A stretch of DNA of 12,976 nucleotides from JBHPFQ01 sp042571625. Lineage in GTDB: Bacteria > Patescibacteriota > Minisyncoccia > Portnoybacterales > UBA2143. The position numbers were made by a program, and so were the translations under genes. The DNA is taken from NCBI GenBank assembly GCA_042571625.1, contig JBHPFQ010000017.1, positions 1 through 12,976 on the forward strand, given 5' to 3'. Numbering within the stretch: position 1 is the first letter of the stretch; each line of letters opens with the position of its first letter. The notes beneath the pieces are model-generated. The model worked only from the letters and a program-made list of their open reading frames with translations. It was not told where the DNA came from and made no database searches. Shown piece by piece: positions 1 through 7,164 of this stretch.

Positions 1-242
1 AAATGGGCGCAAAAATCACTATGTGTGATCCGCATAGAGTAATAGTCAGAGGTCCTTCTAAATTACGTGGAAGAAATATAATTAGTCCTGACATTCGGGC
101 TGGAATAGCTTTGATTATTTCGGCTTTGATTGCCAAAGGCGAAACGATTATAGAAAATATTTATCAAATAGATAGAGGATATGAAAAAATAGAAGAACGA
201 TTATCTATTCTTGGCGCTGATATTAAAAGAGTTAGTGATTAA
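1..242 (+). CDS. murA: UDP-N-acetylglucosamine 1-carboxyvinyltransferase, C-terminal end (partial)
   Basis: This is the last ~79 residues of MurA, which transfers enolpyruvate from PEP to UDP-GlcNAc in the first committed cytoplasmic step of peptidoglycan synthesis. The tail matches the family: MGAKI, then the ...[20 protein letters not shown] stretch (residues ~28-47), which corresponds to the DLRA(S/G) segment lining the active site, then [12 protein letters not shown] followed by LGADIKRV, the usual MurA ending. The ATG at position 3 is an internal methionine, not the start; the frame is open to the left edge and most of the roughly 420-residue protein lies outside. The stop is TAA at 240-242. 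The first mreB begins 20 nt later, so precursor synthesis and the shape cytoskeleton are probably co-transcribed. The fragment shows no sign of decay. The family call is secure, but it cannot be told whether this is the only MurA in the genome. Confidence 0.93.
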   Translation, partial: MGAKITMCDPHRVIVRGPSKLRGRNIISPDIRAGIALIISALIAKGETIIENIYQIDRGYEKIEERLSILGADIKRVSD

Positions 243-262
243 AATTAAATTATTTAATTATT

Positions 263-1270
263 GTGTTTATAAAAAAAATCGGCATTGATTTAGGAACTGC
301 CAATACATTAGTTTATCTTCCCAAAAAGGGAGTAGTTATTAATGAACCGACAGTTGTTGCGGTATCTTTAGAAAATAATAGAATTTTAGCTGTTGGGAAT
401 CAAGCAAAAGAAATGCTTGGCAGAACTCCAGAAACAATTGTGGCCTCTCGTCCGATGAAAGACGGAGTAATTGCTGATTATCGCGTAACTGAAGCTATGT
501 TGCGTTATTTTATTGGTAAGGTCCTTGGAAAGTGGCATTTTGTAAGACCAGATGTTATGGTTGCTGTTCCAGCAGGTATTACTTCAACAGAAAGGCGTGC
601 AGTAGTAGAGGCAGTAGTTAAGTCTGGAGCTAAAACTGCTTATGTTGTTAAGGAGCCGATATTGGCAGCTATTGGCGCTGGAATTGCTATAAACGAATCA
701 ATTGGGAATATGATTATTGATATAGGAGGAGGAACTTCGGAAATGGCTGTTATTTCTTTGGGCGGGGTTGTCTCTTGTGCTTCTGCTCGTGTTGGGGGAG
801 ATAAAATTGATCAAGCGATTGCGGATTATATTCGTGAAAATCACAATTTAGCTATTGGTGAAAGAACAGCGGAAAGGATTAAGATGAAGTTAGCAAGCGC
901 TTTACCGCAGCAGGATCCTCCGATTATAAATATTAGGGGGCGTGATTTACTAGCTGGTTTGCCAAAGAACGTGGAAATCAGCGGTAATGAAATTACAGAT
1001 GCGATTTCAGAATGCTTAAGAGAGATTATTCAATCTGTTAAATTAGTTCTTCAGGAGACACCGCCAGAGTTAGTGGCTGATATTATGGATAGAGGAATTA
1101 TTTTAAGCGGAGGAGGAGCTTTGCTTAAAAATTTAGATAGTTTAATTTCTGAAGCAACTGGCGTGCCATGTCGTGTTGCAAAAGATCCTTTGCTTTGCGT
1201 GGCCAAAGGTGCTGGTTTGTCTCTTGAACATTTAGATATATATAAAAGAAGTATAATGTCAAAAAAATAA
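263..1270 (+). CDS. mreB: MreB-family rod-shape actin homologue, copy 1
   Basis: This 335-residue bacterial actin polymerises under the membrane and guides peptidoglycan synthesis. Visible actin-fold motifs are phosphate-1 GIDLGTANT (residues 7-15), the RTPETIVASRPMKDGVI block (54-70), the catalytic-region EPILAAIGAG (131-140), phosphate-2 DIGGGTSEMAV (153-163), RGRDL..GLPK (225-235) and the adenosine motif GIILSGGGALL (278-288). The start is GTG at 263; GTG TTT ATA leads directly into the first beta strand, and no in-frame upstream start or convincing Shine-Dalgarno site is seen. Unlike copy 2 at 8387 it has almost no residues before GIDLG, so it lacks the N-terminal amphipathic helix that tethers many MreBs to membrane. 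It also has KEPIL where copy 2 has the commoner EEPMA. It lies between murA and two glycosyltransferase genes. It could equally be called Mbl or MreBH; the MreB family is certain, the subfamily is not. Confidence 0.95.
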   Translation: MFIKKIGIDLGTANTLVYLPKKGVVINEPTVVAVSLENNRILAVGNQAKEMLGRTPETIVASRPMKDGVIADYRVTEAMLRYFIGKVLGKWHFVRPDVMVAVPAGITSTERRAVVEAVVKSGAKTAYVVKEPILAAIGAGIAINESIGNMIIDIGGGTSEMAVISLGGVVSCASARVGGDKIDQAIADYIRENHNLAIGERTAERIKMKLASALPQQDPPIINIRGRDLLAGLPKNVEISGNEITDAISECLREIIQSVKLVLQETPPELVADIMDRGIILSGGGALLKNLDSLISEATGVPCRVAKDPLLCVAKGAGLSLEHLDIYKRSIMSKK

Positions 1271-1271
1271 T

Positions 1272-2327
1272 ATGATTATTGGTATTAATGCGATGGCAGC
1301 TTTAACTTGGCCAAGAACTGGCGTGGAAGAATACGCTTATCAATTAATAAAACATCTAGCGATGCTGAAAAAATCAAAAAAGCATCGTTTTTTGTTGTAT
1401 TCGGGATTTCGTCATGATATAAAATTGCCAAAGAATTTCCAATTTACAAAATTAAGATGGCCATTACCTATGTGGACACAGATACGATTAGCTTACGAAA
1501 TGTTTTTTAATAAGCCAGATATTCTTTTTATTCCAGTTCATATTTTACCATTAATTCATCCCAAAAATTCAATAGTTGTTATTCATGGATTAGAGTATGA
1601 ATATTATCCAGAAATGTATCAAAAAAAGCATTTATCTTATTTGAGGTGGAGTACTAAATACGCTTTGAAAAATTCTAGAAAAATCATTGCAGTTTCTGAA
1701 AATACTAAGAAAGATTTGGTCAATTTGTATGGAGGAAATCCAGATAAAATAAAAGTTGTTTATCATGGAGTTGGTGATGTTTCTTTTATATCTGCGAAAG
1801 CGAAAATACAGTTTTGTCCGTATATTCTTTATATCGGACGAATAGAAATAAAAAAGAATGTTCAAGGATTAATTCAGGCATTTAATTTATTAAAAAAGAA
1901 ATATAAAATTCCGCATAAGTTGGTTTTAGCGGGATGCAATGGATATGGTTTTGATAAAATATTATTACAAGATAAAGATATTATATTTACTGGTTATGTT
2001 TCTGAACAGCAAAAGTGGCAATTGTTAAAAGAGGCAGATTGTTTTGTTTTTCCTTCTTTTTATGAAGGATTTGGAATGCCAATTTTAGAAGCTCAAAAAA
2101 TTGGTTGTCCAGTTGTTTGTTCTAATATTTCTTCAATGCCAGAAGTGGCTGGCGACGGAGTCGCTCTAATAAATCCTAAAAGCATTGAAGAAATTTCAGA
2201 TGGCATTTATAAAATAATTAGCGACAAAATTTTTAAAAATGGTATAATAGAAAAAGGTTATCAAAATGTTAAAAGATTTTCTTGGCAGAAATGTGCAGAA
2301 GAGACATTGAAAGTAATTATAGAATAA
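1272..2327 (+). CDS. Glycosyltransferase family 4 (GT-B fold), probable surface glycan synthesis
   Basis: This 351-residue GT-B-fold enzyme should transfer a sugar from a nucleotide-activated donor with retention of configuration. The N-terminal acceptor half (about 1-165) starts MIIGINAMAAL, has TGVEEYAYQL (16-25), and includes IIAVSENTKKDL (138-149), the usual transition to the donor half. The C-terminal Rossmann half has YIGRIEIKKN (187-196), with the GR...KN donor-phosphate motif. The acidic E-x7-E motif is in YEGFGMPILEA (E265 and E273), followed by P(V)VCSN..SMPEVAGDG (280-296), where E291 is typical of the family. No signal peptide or clear transmembrane helix is seen; such enzymes act at the inner membrane face. 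ATG 1272 lies 1 nt after the mreB stop with no Shine-Dalgarno site, implying translational coupling or SD-independent initiation. Donor and acceptor cannot be read from sequence. The next gene is a second GT4, suggesting consecutive steps on one glycan. Confidence 0.9.
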   Translation: MIIGINAMAALTWPRTGVEEYAYQLIKHLAMLKKSKKHRFLLYSGFRHDIKLPKNFQFTKLRWPLPMWTQIRLAYEMFFNKPDILFIPVHILPLIHPKNSIVVIHGLEYEYYPEMYQKKHLSYLRWSTKYALKNSRKIIAVSENTKKDLVNLYGGNPDKIKVVYHGVGDVSFISAKAKIQFCPYILYIGRIEIKKNVQGLIQAFNLLKKKYKIPHKLVLAGCNGYGFDKILLQDKDIIFTGYVSEQQKWQLLKEADCFVFPSFYEGFGMPILEAQKIGCPVVCSNISSMPEVAGDGVALINPKSIEEISDGIYKIISDKIFKNGIIEKGYQNVKRFSWQKCAEETLKVIIE

Positions 2328-2336
2328 TCAAATTAG

Positions 2337-3431
2337 ATGAAGGTTGCGTTAGTTCATGATTTCTTAATTAGATTTGGAGGGGGCGAGAGGGTATTTTTGA
2401 GTTTGAAAAATATTTTTCCCAAGGCGGATGTTTATACTTTGCTTTATAACGAAGAAAAAATGGGGAAATATTTTTCTGGTTCTAATGTTTATACTTCTTT
2501 TATTCAGAAATTTCCTTTATCGTTAAAATGTCATAGATTATTTACTCCGTTAATGCCTTCGGCAATAGAGTCATTGGATTTGAGAGATTACGATTTGATT
2601 ATTTCTTCTTCCAGCGCTTTTGCTAAAGGATTAATTATAAGACCAAAAACAATTCATATTTGTTACTGTCATACTCCTACTAGATATGTTTGGGATTATT
2701 CTCATAAATATAATAATGGTTTTGCGCCGTTAAGAAAGATTTTAGTTCATTATTTGCGAATATGGGATCGTTCTGCGGCTAATCGCGTTGACCATTTTAT
2801 TGCTAATTCGATAACAACAGCGGGTAGAATTAAAAAATATTATGGTAGGGAATCAAAGATTATTTATCCTCCGGTAACTATATATAATAAAAGCAATATT
2901 GATCGCCTGTGCGTTAGCAAAGATTACTTCCTAATAGTATCCCAATTAACACCGCATAAGCGGATTGATTTGGCTGTTGAGGCGTGTAATAAATTAGAAA
3001 TTCCTTTAATTATTATTGGCGAGGGAAGAGATTTTAAGCGATTAAAAAAAATGGCTCGTTCCAATGTGAAGTTTCTTGGTTGGCAGATAGATGAAGTTGT
3101 AAGGCAGTATTATAAAAATTGTTTTGCTTTTATTTTTTCTGGAGAGGATGATTTTGGAATTGCGCCGGTTGAGGCAATGAGTTTTGGTAAGCCAATTTTA
3201 GCTTATCGTGCTGGTGGCGCGACAGAAACTATTTTGGAGGGGATAACAGGAGAATTTTTTAATGACTTGGCTGTAGAATCGTTAGTAGATGGAATTAGGC
3301 GATTGAAAGTAAATTTTGATAATTATGATTCGGATATTATACGTCAAAGAGCTGAAAATTTTTCACAAGAAATATTTGATATAAAAATTAAAAAGTTTGT
3401 TATAGATATAGTGGAGAAAAATAAGAATTAA
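2337..3431 (+). CDS. Glycosyltransferase family 4, WbaZ/mannosyltransferase-like
   Basis: This 364-residue GT-B enzyme resembles the O-antigen mannosyltransferase WbaZ group. The N-terminal half has MKVALVHDFL (1-10), GGGERVF (14-20), DLIISSSSAFAKG (86-98) and ICYCHTPTRYVWD (108-120), the last being highly characteristic. The donor half starts with YFLIVSQLTPHKRIDLAVEA (197-216), carrying the K-R/K-N donor-phosphate region, continues with IIGEG (226-230) and KFLGWQ (245-250), and ends with GEDDFGIAPVEAMSFGKPIL (269-288) and RAGGATETI (291-299). The first acidic position of the E-x7-E pair is Asp (D271-x7-E279), a conservative change. It begins 9 nt after the preceding GT stop, and no Shine-Dalgarno site is visible before ATG 2337. 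The role is inferred to be an inner-membrane step of capsule, O-antigen-like or glycolipid synthesis. Sugar specificity is unknown. A fresh promoter follows it, so it probably ends the first operon, although no hairpin terminator is seen after it. Confidence 0.9.
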   Translation: MKVALVHDFLIRFGGGERVFLSLKNIFPKADVYTLLYNEEKMGKYFSGSNVYTSFIQKFPLSLKCHRLFTPLMPSAIESLDLRDYDLIISSSSAFAKGLIIRPKTIHICYCHTPTRYVWDYSHKYNNGFAPLRKILVHYLRIWDRSAANRVDHFIANSITTAGRIKKYYGRESKIIYPPVTIYNKSNIDRLCVSKDYFLIVSQLTPHKRIDLAVEACNKLEIPLIIIGEGRDFKRLKKMARSNVKFLGWQIDEVVRQYYKNCFAFIFSGEDDFGIAPVEAMSFGKPILAYRAGGATETILEGITGEFFNDLAVESLVDGIRRLKVNFDNYDSDIIRQRAENFSQEIFDIKIKKFVIDIVEKNKN

Positions 3432-3460
3432 ATAGCAATAAATTTTTAAATTTGTCAATG

Positions 3461-3495
3461 TTGCGGCATTTTTAAAATTGATGTAGAATATAGCT
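3461..3495 (+). promoter_or_regulatory. Sigma70-type promoter for holB, apparently leaderless
   Basis: TTGCGG (3461-3466) is followed by a 17-bp spacer and TAGAAT (3484-3489). Only six bases (3490-3495) separate the -10 hexamer from the ATG at 3496, so transcription would begin at or within a base or two of the start codon and the mRNA would have no Shine-Dalgarno leader. The sequence upstream (3439-3453) is A/T-rich like an UP element. A weaker alternative -35, TTGTCA at 3452-3457, would need a 26-bp spacer and is not preferred. The 64-nt gap is the longest in the left two thirds of the window except the terminator region, which fits a new transcription unit. Confidence 0.6.
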
Positions 3496-4422
3496 ATGAT
3501 TATTGGTCATCAGCGGATTTTAAATTTTTTTGAAAAAAGCATAAATAATAATCGATTATCGCACGCTTATTTGTTTTTTGGTCCAGAAAGCGTAGGAAAA
3601 CAAAAAATAGCAATAGAATTGATTAAAATGTTGAACGGACAAGAATCTTATTCTGCTGTTCATCCTGATGTTCTAATAATAAAGCCGGAAATATTAGAAA
3701 ATAATAAGATTAAAAAAGAATCAGAAATCGGTATTGGACAGGCGAGAAAAATTCAGCGTCAGATGAGTTTGTCTCCTTATAGCGCTCCTTATAAAATAGC
3801 CTTGATTGACAATGCTGAAAAAATGACTTCTGAAGCAAGTAATTGTCTTTTAAAGACATTAGAAGAGCCGACAGGGAATTCAGTTTTAATTTTAATTACA
3901 TCAAATTTTAATTCATTATTACCGACGATATGTTCTCGGTGTCAGTTGATAAAGTTTTTACCGGTTCCTAATGAAGAAATCAAGAATGGATTGAACAGTG
4001 TTTTGGATGACAATATAGTAGAGAAAATTGTCCAATTATCCAATGGTCGTCCTGGAGTCGCTGTTAAATATTTAGAAAATCCAAAAATGATTGACGATAA
4101 AGATAAAGCAATTGACCAATTAGAAAAATTGATTGGTGCTGATTTGAATGATCGTTATAAATTTGTTGAAAAAATATCTAAAGATATTGTTCAAGCAAAA
4201 TACAATCTTGGGTGTTGGATGTTTTGGTTTAGAGATTTAATTTTGGCAAAAGTTGGATGCCCAGAATTAGCTGTTTATTCGCGCGCGGCGCAATATAATA
4301 ATAATTATTCACTAGCTAAATTGAGAAGAATTATTCAAGCTATAAAAAAGACGAGTGAAATCTTAAATAATTCCAGTTTTAATAGTAGATTAGCTTTAGA
4401 AGTATTAATGTTAGAATTATAA
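3496..4422 (+). CDS. holB: DNA polymerase III clamp-loader subunit delta' (HolB-like AAA+)
   Basis: This 308-residue AAA+ protein should act in the clamp loader that places the sliding clamp on primed DNA. It begins with IIGHQRILNFF and RLSHAYLFFGP (20-30), as delta' and DnaX do. The Walker A-like loop is GPESVGKQ (29-36), with Gln where ATP binders have Ser/Thr. The Walker B-like segment is ALIDNAEKM (102-110), not DE. Then come NCLLKTLEEP (116-125), sensor-1 LILITSN (131-137) and the SRC motif (147-149) that supplies the arginine finger in trans. The four-Cys zinc module usual after Walker A is absent: residues 46-58 run straight to HPD. The degenerate nucleotide site favours delta' over DnaX, and there is no long DnaX tail. 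The C-terminal third is a helical collar-like region. Start ATG 3496 fits both homology and the promoter. The next gene begins 19 nt after the stop. Confidence 0.87.
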   Translation: MIIGHQRILNFFEKSINNNRLSHAYLFFGPESVGKQKIAIELIKMLNGQESYSAVHPDVLIIKPEILENNKIKKESEIGIGQARKIQRQMSLSPYSAPYKIALIDNAEKMTSEASNCLLKTLEEPTGNSVLILITSNFNSLLPTICSRCQLIKFLPVPNEEIKNGLNSVLDDNIVEKIVQLSNGRPGVAVKYLENPKMIDDKDKAIDQLEKLIGADLNDRYKFVEKISKDIVQAKYNLGCWMFWFRDLILAKVGCPELAVYSRAAQYNNNYSLAKLRRIIQAIKKTSEILNNSSFNSRLALEVLMLEL

Positions 4423-4423
4423 T
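4395..4423 (+). promoter_or_regulatory. Possible internal promoter before the beta-propeller gene
   Basis: TTTAGA (4395-4400), a 17-bp spacer and a perfect TATAAT (4418-4423) overlap the holB stop codon. Initiation about 7 nt downstream would begin the transcript at the strong Shine-Dalgarno site (4430-4436). In such AT-rich sequence TATAAT occurs by chance, so this is only a candidate for extra expression of the following gene. Confidence 0.3.
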
Positions 4424-4429
4424 CAGAAT

Positions 4430-4436
4430 GGAGGGG
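4430..4436 (+). promoter_or_regulatory. Strong Shine-Dalgarno site (GGAGGGG)
   Basis: GGAGGGG lies 5 nt before ATG 4442. It stands out because nearly all other genes here have no recognisable Shine-Dalgarno site; it fixes the start of the propeller gene and suggests efficient translation independent of holB. Confidence 0.75.
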
Positions 4437-4441
4437 ATAAT

Positions 4442-5503
4442 ATGGATAGAAGAATTTTTTTAGTTATTATTCCTATTGTTGCTTATTTTGTTTTTTCAAC
4501 TTTTCATCAGCCAAATAAGATAGTTGGCGGAGATAAGTTTTTTGTATCGGAAGATATGGGAAAAACATGGGTGCAAAAAGAGGTTAGAGATCAGGGTTTT
4601 GCTTTTTCTTCTTTGAAGTTTTTAAGCATTGCTATAGACCCAAATAATTCAGATATTATTTATTTAGGTACGCGTGGAAATGGTTTATACAAAAGCTGTT
4701 GTCGAGGTGAGCATTGGTATAAAACTCAGAATGAAAATAATCTTTTTCTTGAGCGAGCAAATATTTATGATATAGCTATTGATTCCGCGAATTCTGATCG
4801 CGTATATTTATCTGTGTATCATGAGAGACGTGGACGTGTTTTTCGTAGTATGGATGCTGGAGAATCGTGGGATGAGATTTATGTTTCTTCGGAAGAAGGG
4901 CATGGAATTTTTTCAATAGCAGTTGATAAATTTAATCCGGCAATAATTTATATAGGGACAGCTCAAGGAGGATTCTTGAAAAGCGACGATTATGGAAACT
5001 CATGGAAAATAATAAATTGGTTTGAAAATACGATTTCTGATATTGCTATTAATCCTTTTAATAGTAATGAGATATATCTTAGTGCTTTTAGAGGAGGAGT
5101 TTATAAGACAATTGACGGAGGCGTAGAATGGATTTCCTTAAAAGAGAATATGGAGGATTTTAGAGAAGCGGAATTAATAGATAAGATAGTTATGGATCCT
5201 TTTAATCCTAATGTTCTTTATACTGCTTCTGAATATGGAATTTTAACTTCAAATGATAAAGGAGAGACATGGGAAGAGGTTGATATGGTTTCTCCTCCAA
5301 ATGCTGTTCCTGCATTAAGTTTGGCAGTTGATTCTAAAAACACGAATTATTTATTTTACGGGGCTGGCTCAATATTGTATAATAGTTTAGACAAAGGTAA
5401 ACGATGGATAATCAATCAATTACCAGATGAAATTCTTAGTGTAAAGGTTATTGCAGTTGATCCAAATAATCCAAAATTAATTTACGTGGGAATGCACGAA
5501 TAA
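4442..5503 (+). CDS. Membrane-anchored Asp-box (BNR/sortilin-like) beta-propeller protein
   Basis: This 353-residue protein has a short basic start (MDRR), a hydrophobic helix (about 5-20) without a lipobox Cys, and then an exported repeat domain. I count seven Asp-box (S/T-x-D-x-G-x-x-W) positions, starting at residues 36, 85 (degenerate, SCCRGEHW), 136, 181, 223, 270 and 315, spaced 42-51 apart. They alternate with seven copies of an IA(I/V)DPxNxxxIYxG strand pair starting near 63, 111, 159, 201, 249, 294 and 337. The last strand pair has no Asp-box after it and the first Asp-box has none before it, so the chain ends probably close one ring of seven blades. Such propellers occur in sialidases, YCF48-like assembly factors and sortilin ectodomains. 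No sialidase catalytic set or RIP motif is seen, so a binding or scaffold role outside the membrane is more likely. It lies between holB and frr; its own function is unknown. Confidence 0.82.
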   Translation: MDRRIFLVIIPIVAYFVFSTFHQPNKIVGGDKFFVSEDMGKTWVQKEVRDQGFAFSSLKFLSIAIDPNNSDIIYLGTRGNGLYKSCCRGEHWYKTQNENNLFLERANIYDIAIDSANSDRVYLSVYHERRGRVFRSMDAGESWDEIYVSSEEGHGIFSIAVDKFNPAIIYIGTAQGGFLKSDDYGNSWKIINWFENTISDIAINPFNSNEIYLSAFRGGVYKTIDGGVEWISLKENMEDFREAELIDKIVMDPFNPNVLYTASEYGILTSNDKGETWEEVDMVSPPNAVPALSLAVDSKNTNYLFYGAGSILYNSLDKGKRWIINQLPDEILSVKVIAVDPNNPKLIYVGMHE

Positions 5504-5506
5504 AAT

Positions 5507-6058
5507 ATGCAAATAATAAATCAGACTAAATCAGAGCTTGATAAAACAATTGAATATTTAAAAAACGAATTAAGAGGATTGCAAGTAGGTAGAGCTACTC
5601 CAAATTTAGTTGAAAATTTAGAAGTGGATTGTTATGAAAGAAGAATGCCGTTAAAACAGATAGCTTCTATTCAAGTTCCAGAGTCAAGAGTTATTATTAT
5701 TAGTCCTTGGGATAAATCAATAATTCAAAATATTGAGAAAGCTATTAGACAGTCAAGGTTAGGAATTAATCCTATTGTTGAAGAAGATTTAATTCGTTTA
5801 AGCATCCCTATGATGAGCGAGGAGCGACGAAAAGAATTAGTTAAGATTGTTAGCGAGAAAGTTGAAGAATGTAGAATAAATATTCGTAGGCATAGAGAAG
5901 ATACATGGAAAAAGATTCAAGGGATGGAGCAGAATGGCGAGATTTCTGAAGATGATAAATTTCGCTCTAAAGATGAGTTACAAAAAGTAGTTGAAGAATA
6001 TAATAAAAAAGTTGAAGAAATGAAAGACAATAAAGAAAAAGAAATAATGAAAGTATAA
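5507..6058 (+). CDS. frr: Ribosome recycling factor
   Basis: This 183-residue cytoplasmic RRF works with EF-G to split post-termination ribosomes. Its length matches the family (~185). The N-terminal helix ends in ELRGLQVGRATPNLVENLEV (21-40), matching the conserved GRA(S/T)P segment. Domain II follows with the MPLKQIASIQVPESRVIIIS-type strands (47-66). Helices 2 and 3 carry the AIRQSRLGINP block (82-92), IPMMSEERRKELVKIV (99-114) and the IRRHREDTWKKI basic face (125-136) with the conserved Arg region that contacts rRNA, then ISEDDKFRSKDELQK (145-159). The start ATG 5507 is 3 nt after the propeller stop, and no Shine-Dalgarno site is present. rseP starts 4 nt downstream. In many bacteria frr is followed by uppS, cdsA and dxr before rseP; here those are missing from the run. 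No oddities are seen in the protein itself. Confidence 0.97.
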   Translation: MQIINQTKSELDKTIEYLKNELRGLQVGRATPNLVENLEVDCYERRMPLKQIASIQVPESRVIIISPWDKSIIQNIEKAIRQSRLGINPIVEEDLIRLSIPMMSEERRKELVKIVSEKVEECRINIRRHREDTWKKIQGMEQNGEISEDDKFRSKDELQKVVEEYNKKVEEMKDNKEKEIMKV

Positions 6059-6062
6059 TATA

Positions 6063-7163
6063 GTGTTTTTAAATATAGTAATTTTTATTTTAATATTAGG
6101 TCTTTTAATTCTTGTTCACGAATTGGGGCATTTCGTTATGGCTAAAAGAGCCGGGGTAAAAGTTGAAGAATTTGGTCTTGGATTTCCTCCTCGTATTTTT
6201 GGAGTTAAAAAAGGAGAAACAATCTATTCTTTAAATTTTATTCCTTTAGGAGGTTTTGTCAGAATATACGGGGAAAATGGTCCAGGGGAAGGCATAGAAA
6301 AATTAGAGGAAGAAGATCGTGCGTTCTACAAAAAACCAATAGGAAAGAGAGCAAAGATTTTAGTAGCTGGCGTAACAATGAATTTAATTTTAGCAGCTGT
6401 TTTGTTGGGATTTGGCCATTGGATTGGTTTGCCGTCTATTATTGATGATACTGAAGTAAATAATTTGCGTAATACAGAAGTTCAGATTACGCAAATAGAT
6501 TTTGAATCTCCAGCAAGCTATGCTGGGATAAATATTGGTGATGTAATTAAAGAGTTGAGATTTAATAATGAAATCGTAGCGCCTATTAAAGTTATAGAGG
6601 TTCAAGATTTTATCAAAAATCATTTAGGCGAAGAAATTATAGTAGTTATCCAAAGAGGTAATAATGTTTTAAATAAAGAAGTAGTATTAAGAGATGAAAT
6701 GCTTGAAGAAAAAGGGGCTTTAGGAGTTGGGTTAGCAAGGACAGCGATTATTTCTTATCCATGGTATAAATCATTTATAATGGGGATTACTAGCGTTATT
6801 AGTATGGCTTGGTTTATTATGATAACTTTGGTAGGAATATTTTGGCGGTTGTTTTCGGTTGGGGAAATGGCTGTTGAACTTTCAGGTCCTGTTGGGATTT
6901 TTAATTTAACTGGACAGGCAACTCAGCTTGGATTTATTTATATCTTGCAATTAGCAGCTCTCTTGAGTATTAATCTAGCTATTATTAATATTTTTCCATT
7001 TCCTGCTTTAGATGGCGGACGGTTGCTTTTTTTAGCTATCGAAAAAATCAAAGGTTCTCCAGTAAGCAGAAAGGTTGAAGGGATTATTCATATGGTTGGA
7101 TTTGTTGTTTTGATTTTATTATTAGTAGCTATAACTTGGAGGGATGTAGCAAGATTATTTTAA
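6063..7163 (+). CDS. rseP: RseP/SpoIVFB-type site-2 intramembrane metalloprotease (M50) with PDZ domain
   Basis: This 366-residue zinc protease cuts transmembrane substrates such as anti-sigma factors and remnant signal peptides within the membrane. TM1 (about 3-19) runs into the metal site HELGH (19-23). FIPLGGFVRIYGE (59-71) is the conserved membrane-reentrant segment. TM2 includes ILVAGVTMNLILAAVLLGFG (99-118). A single periplasmic PDZ-like domain (about 135-215) contains SPASYAGINIGDVI (149-162), fewer than the two PDZ domains of E. coli RseP. Then come TM3 (~245-263), the GPVGIF motif (275-280), a helix (~291-309), and the third metal ligand in FPFPALDGGRLLFL (311-324, D317). A last TM is at 340-358. 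The start is GTG 6063, chosen because it leads directly into TM1; no Shine-Dalgarno site is seen. proS begins 1 nt after its stop. No anti-sigma or sigma gene is nearby, so substrates are unknown. Confidence 0.95.
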   Translation: MFLNIVIFILILGLLILVHELGHFVMAKRAGVKVEEFGLGFPPRIFGVKKGETIYSLNFIPLGGFVRIYGENGPGEGIEKLEEEDRAFYKKPIGKRAKILVAGVTMNLILAAVLLGFGHWIGLPSIIDDTEVNNLRNTEVQITQIDFESPASYAGINIGDVIKELRFNNEIVAPIKVIEVQDFIKNHLGEEIIVVIQRGNNVLNKEVVLRDEMLEEKGALGVGLARTAIISYPWYKSFIMGITSVISMAWFIMITLVGIFWRLFSVGEMAVELSGPVGIFNLTGQATQLGFIYILQLAALLSINLAIINIFPFPALDGGRLLFLAIEKIKGSPVSRKVEGIIHMVGFVVLILLLVAITWRDVARLF

Positions 7164-7164
7164 T

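Noticed and set aside
243..259. Inverted repeat AATTAAA/TTTAATT between murA and mreB
   Set aside because: Only A/T pairs with a 3-nt loop and no T tract; too weak for a terminator and common by chance.
1252..1257. Perfect TATAAT 14 nt before the first glycosyltransferase start
   Set aside because: It lies inside the mreB coding end, and the nearest -35-like TTGAAC (1224-1229) gives a 22-bp spacer; likely chance in AT-rich sequence.
6054..6059. TATAAT three bases before the rseP GTG
   Set aside because: Too close to the start for transcription to include the codon, no -35 at 17 bp, and it overlaps the frr stop region.
7138..7143. GGAGGG upstream of proS
   Set aside because: It is 21 nt from the ATG, too far for a Shine-Dalgarno site, and lies within rseP coding sequence.
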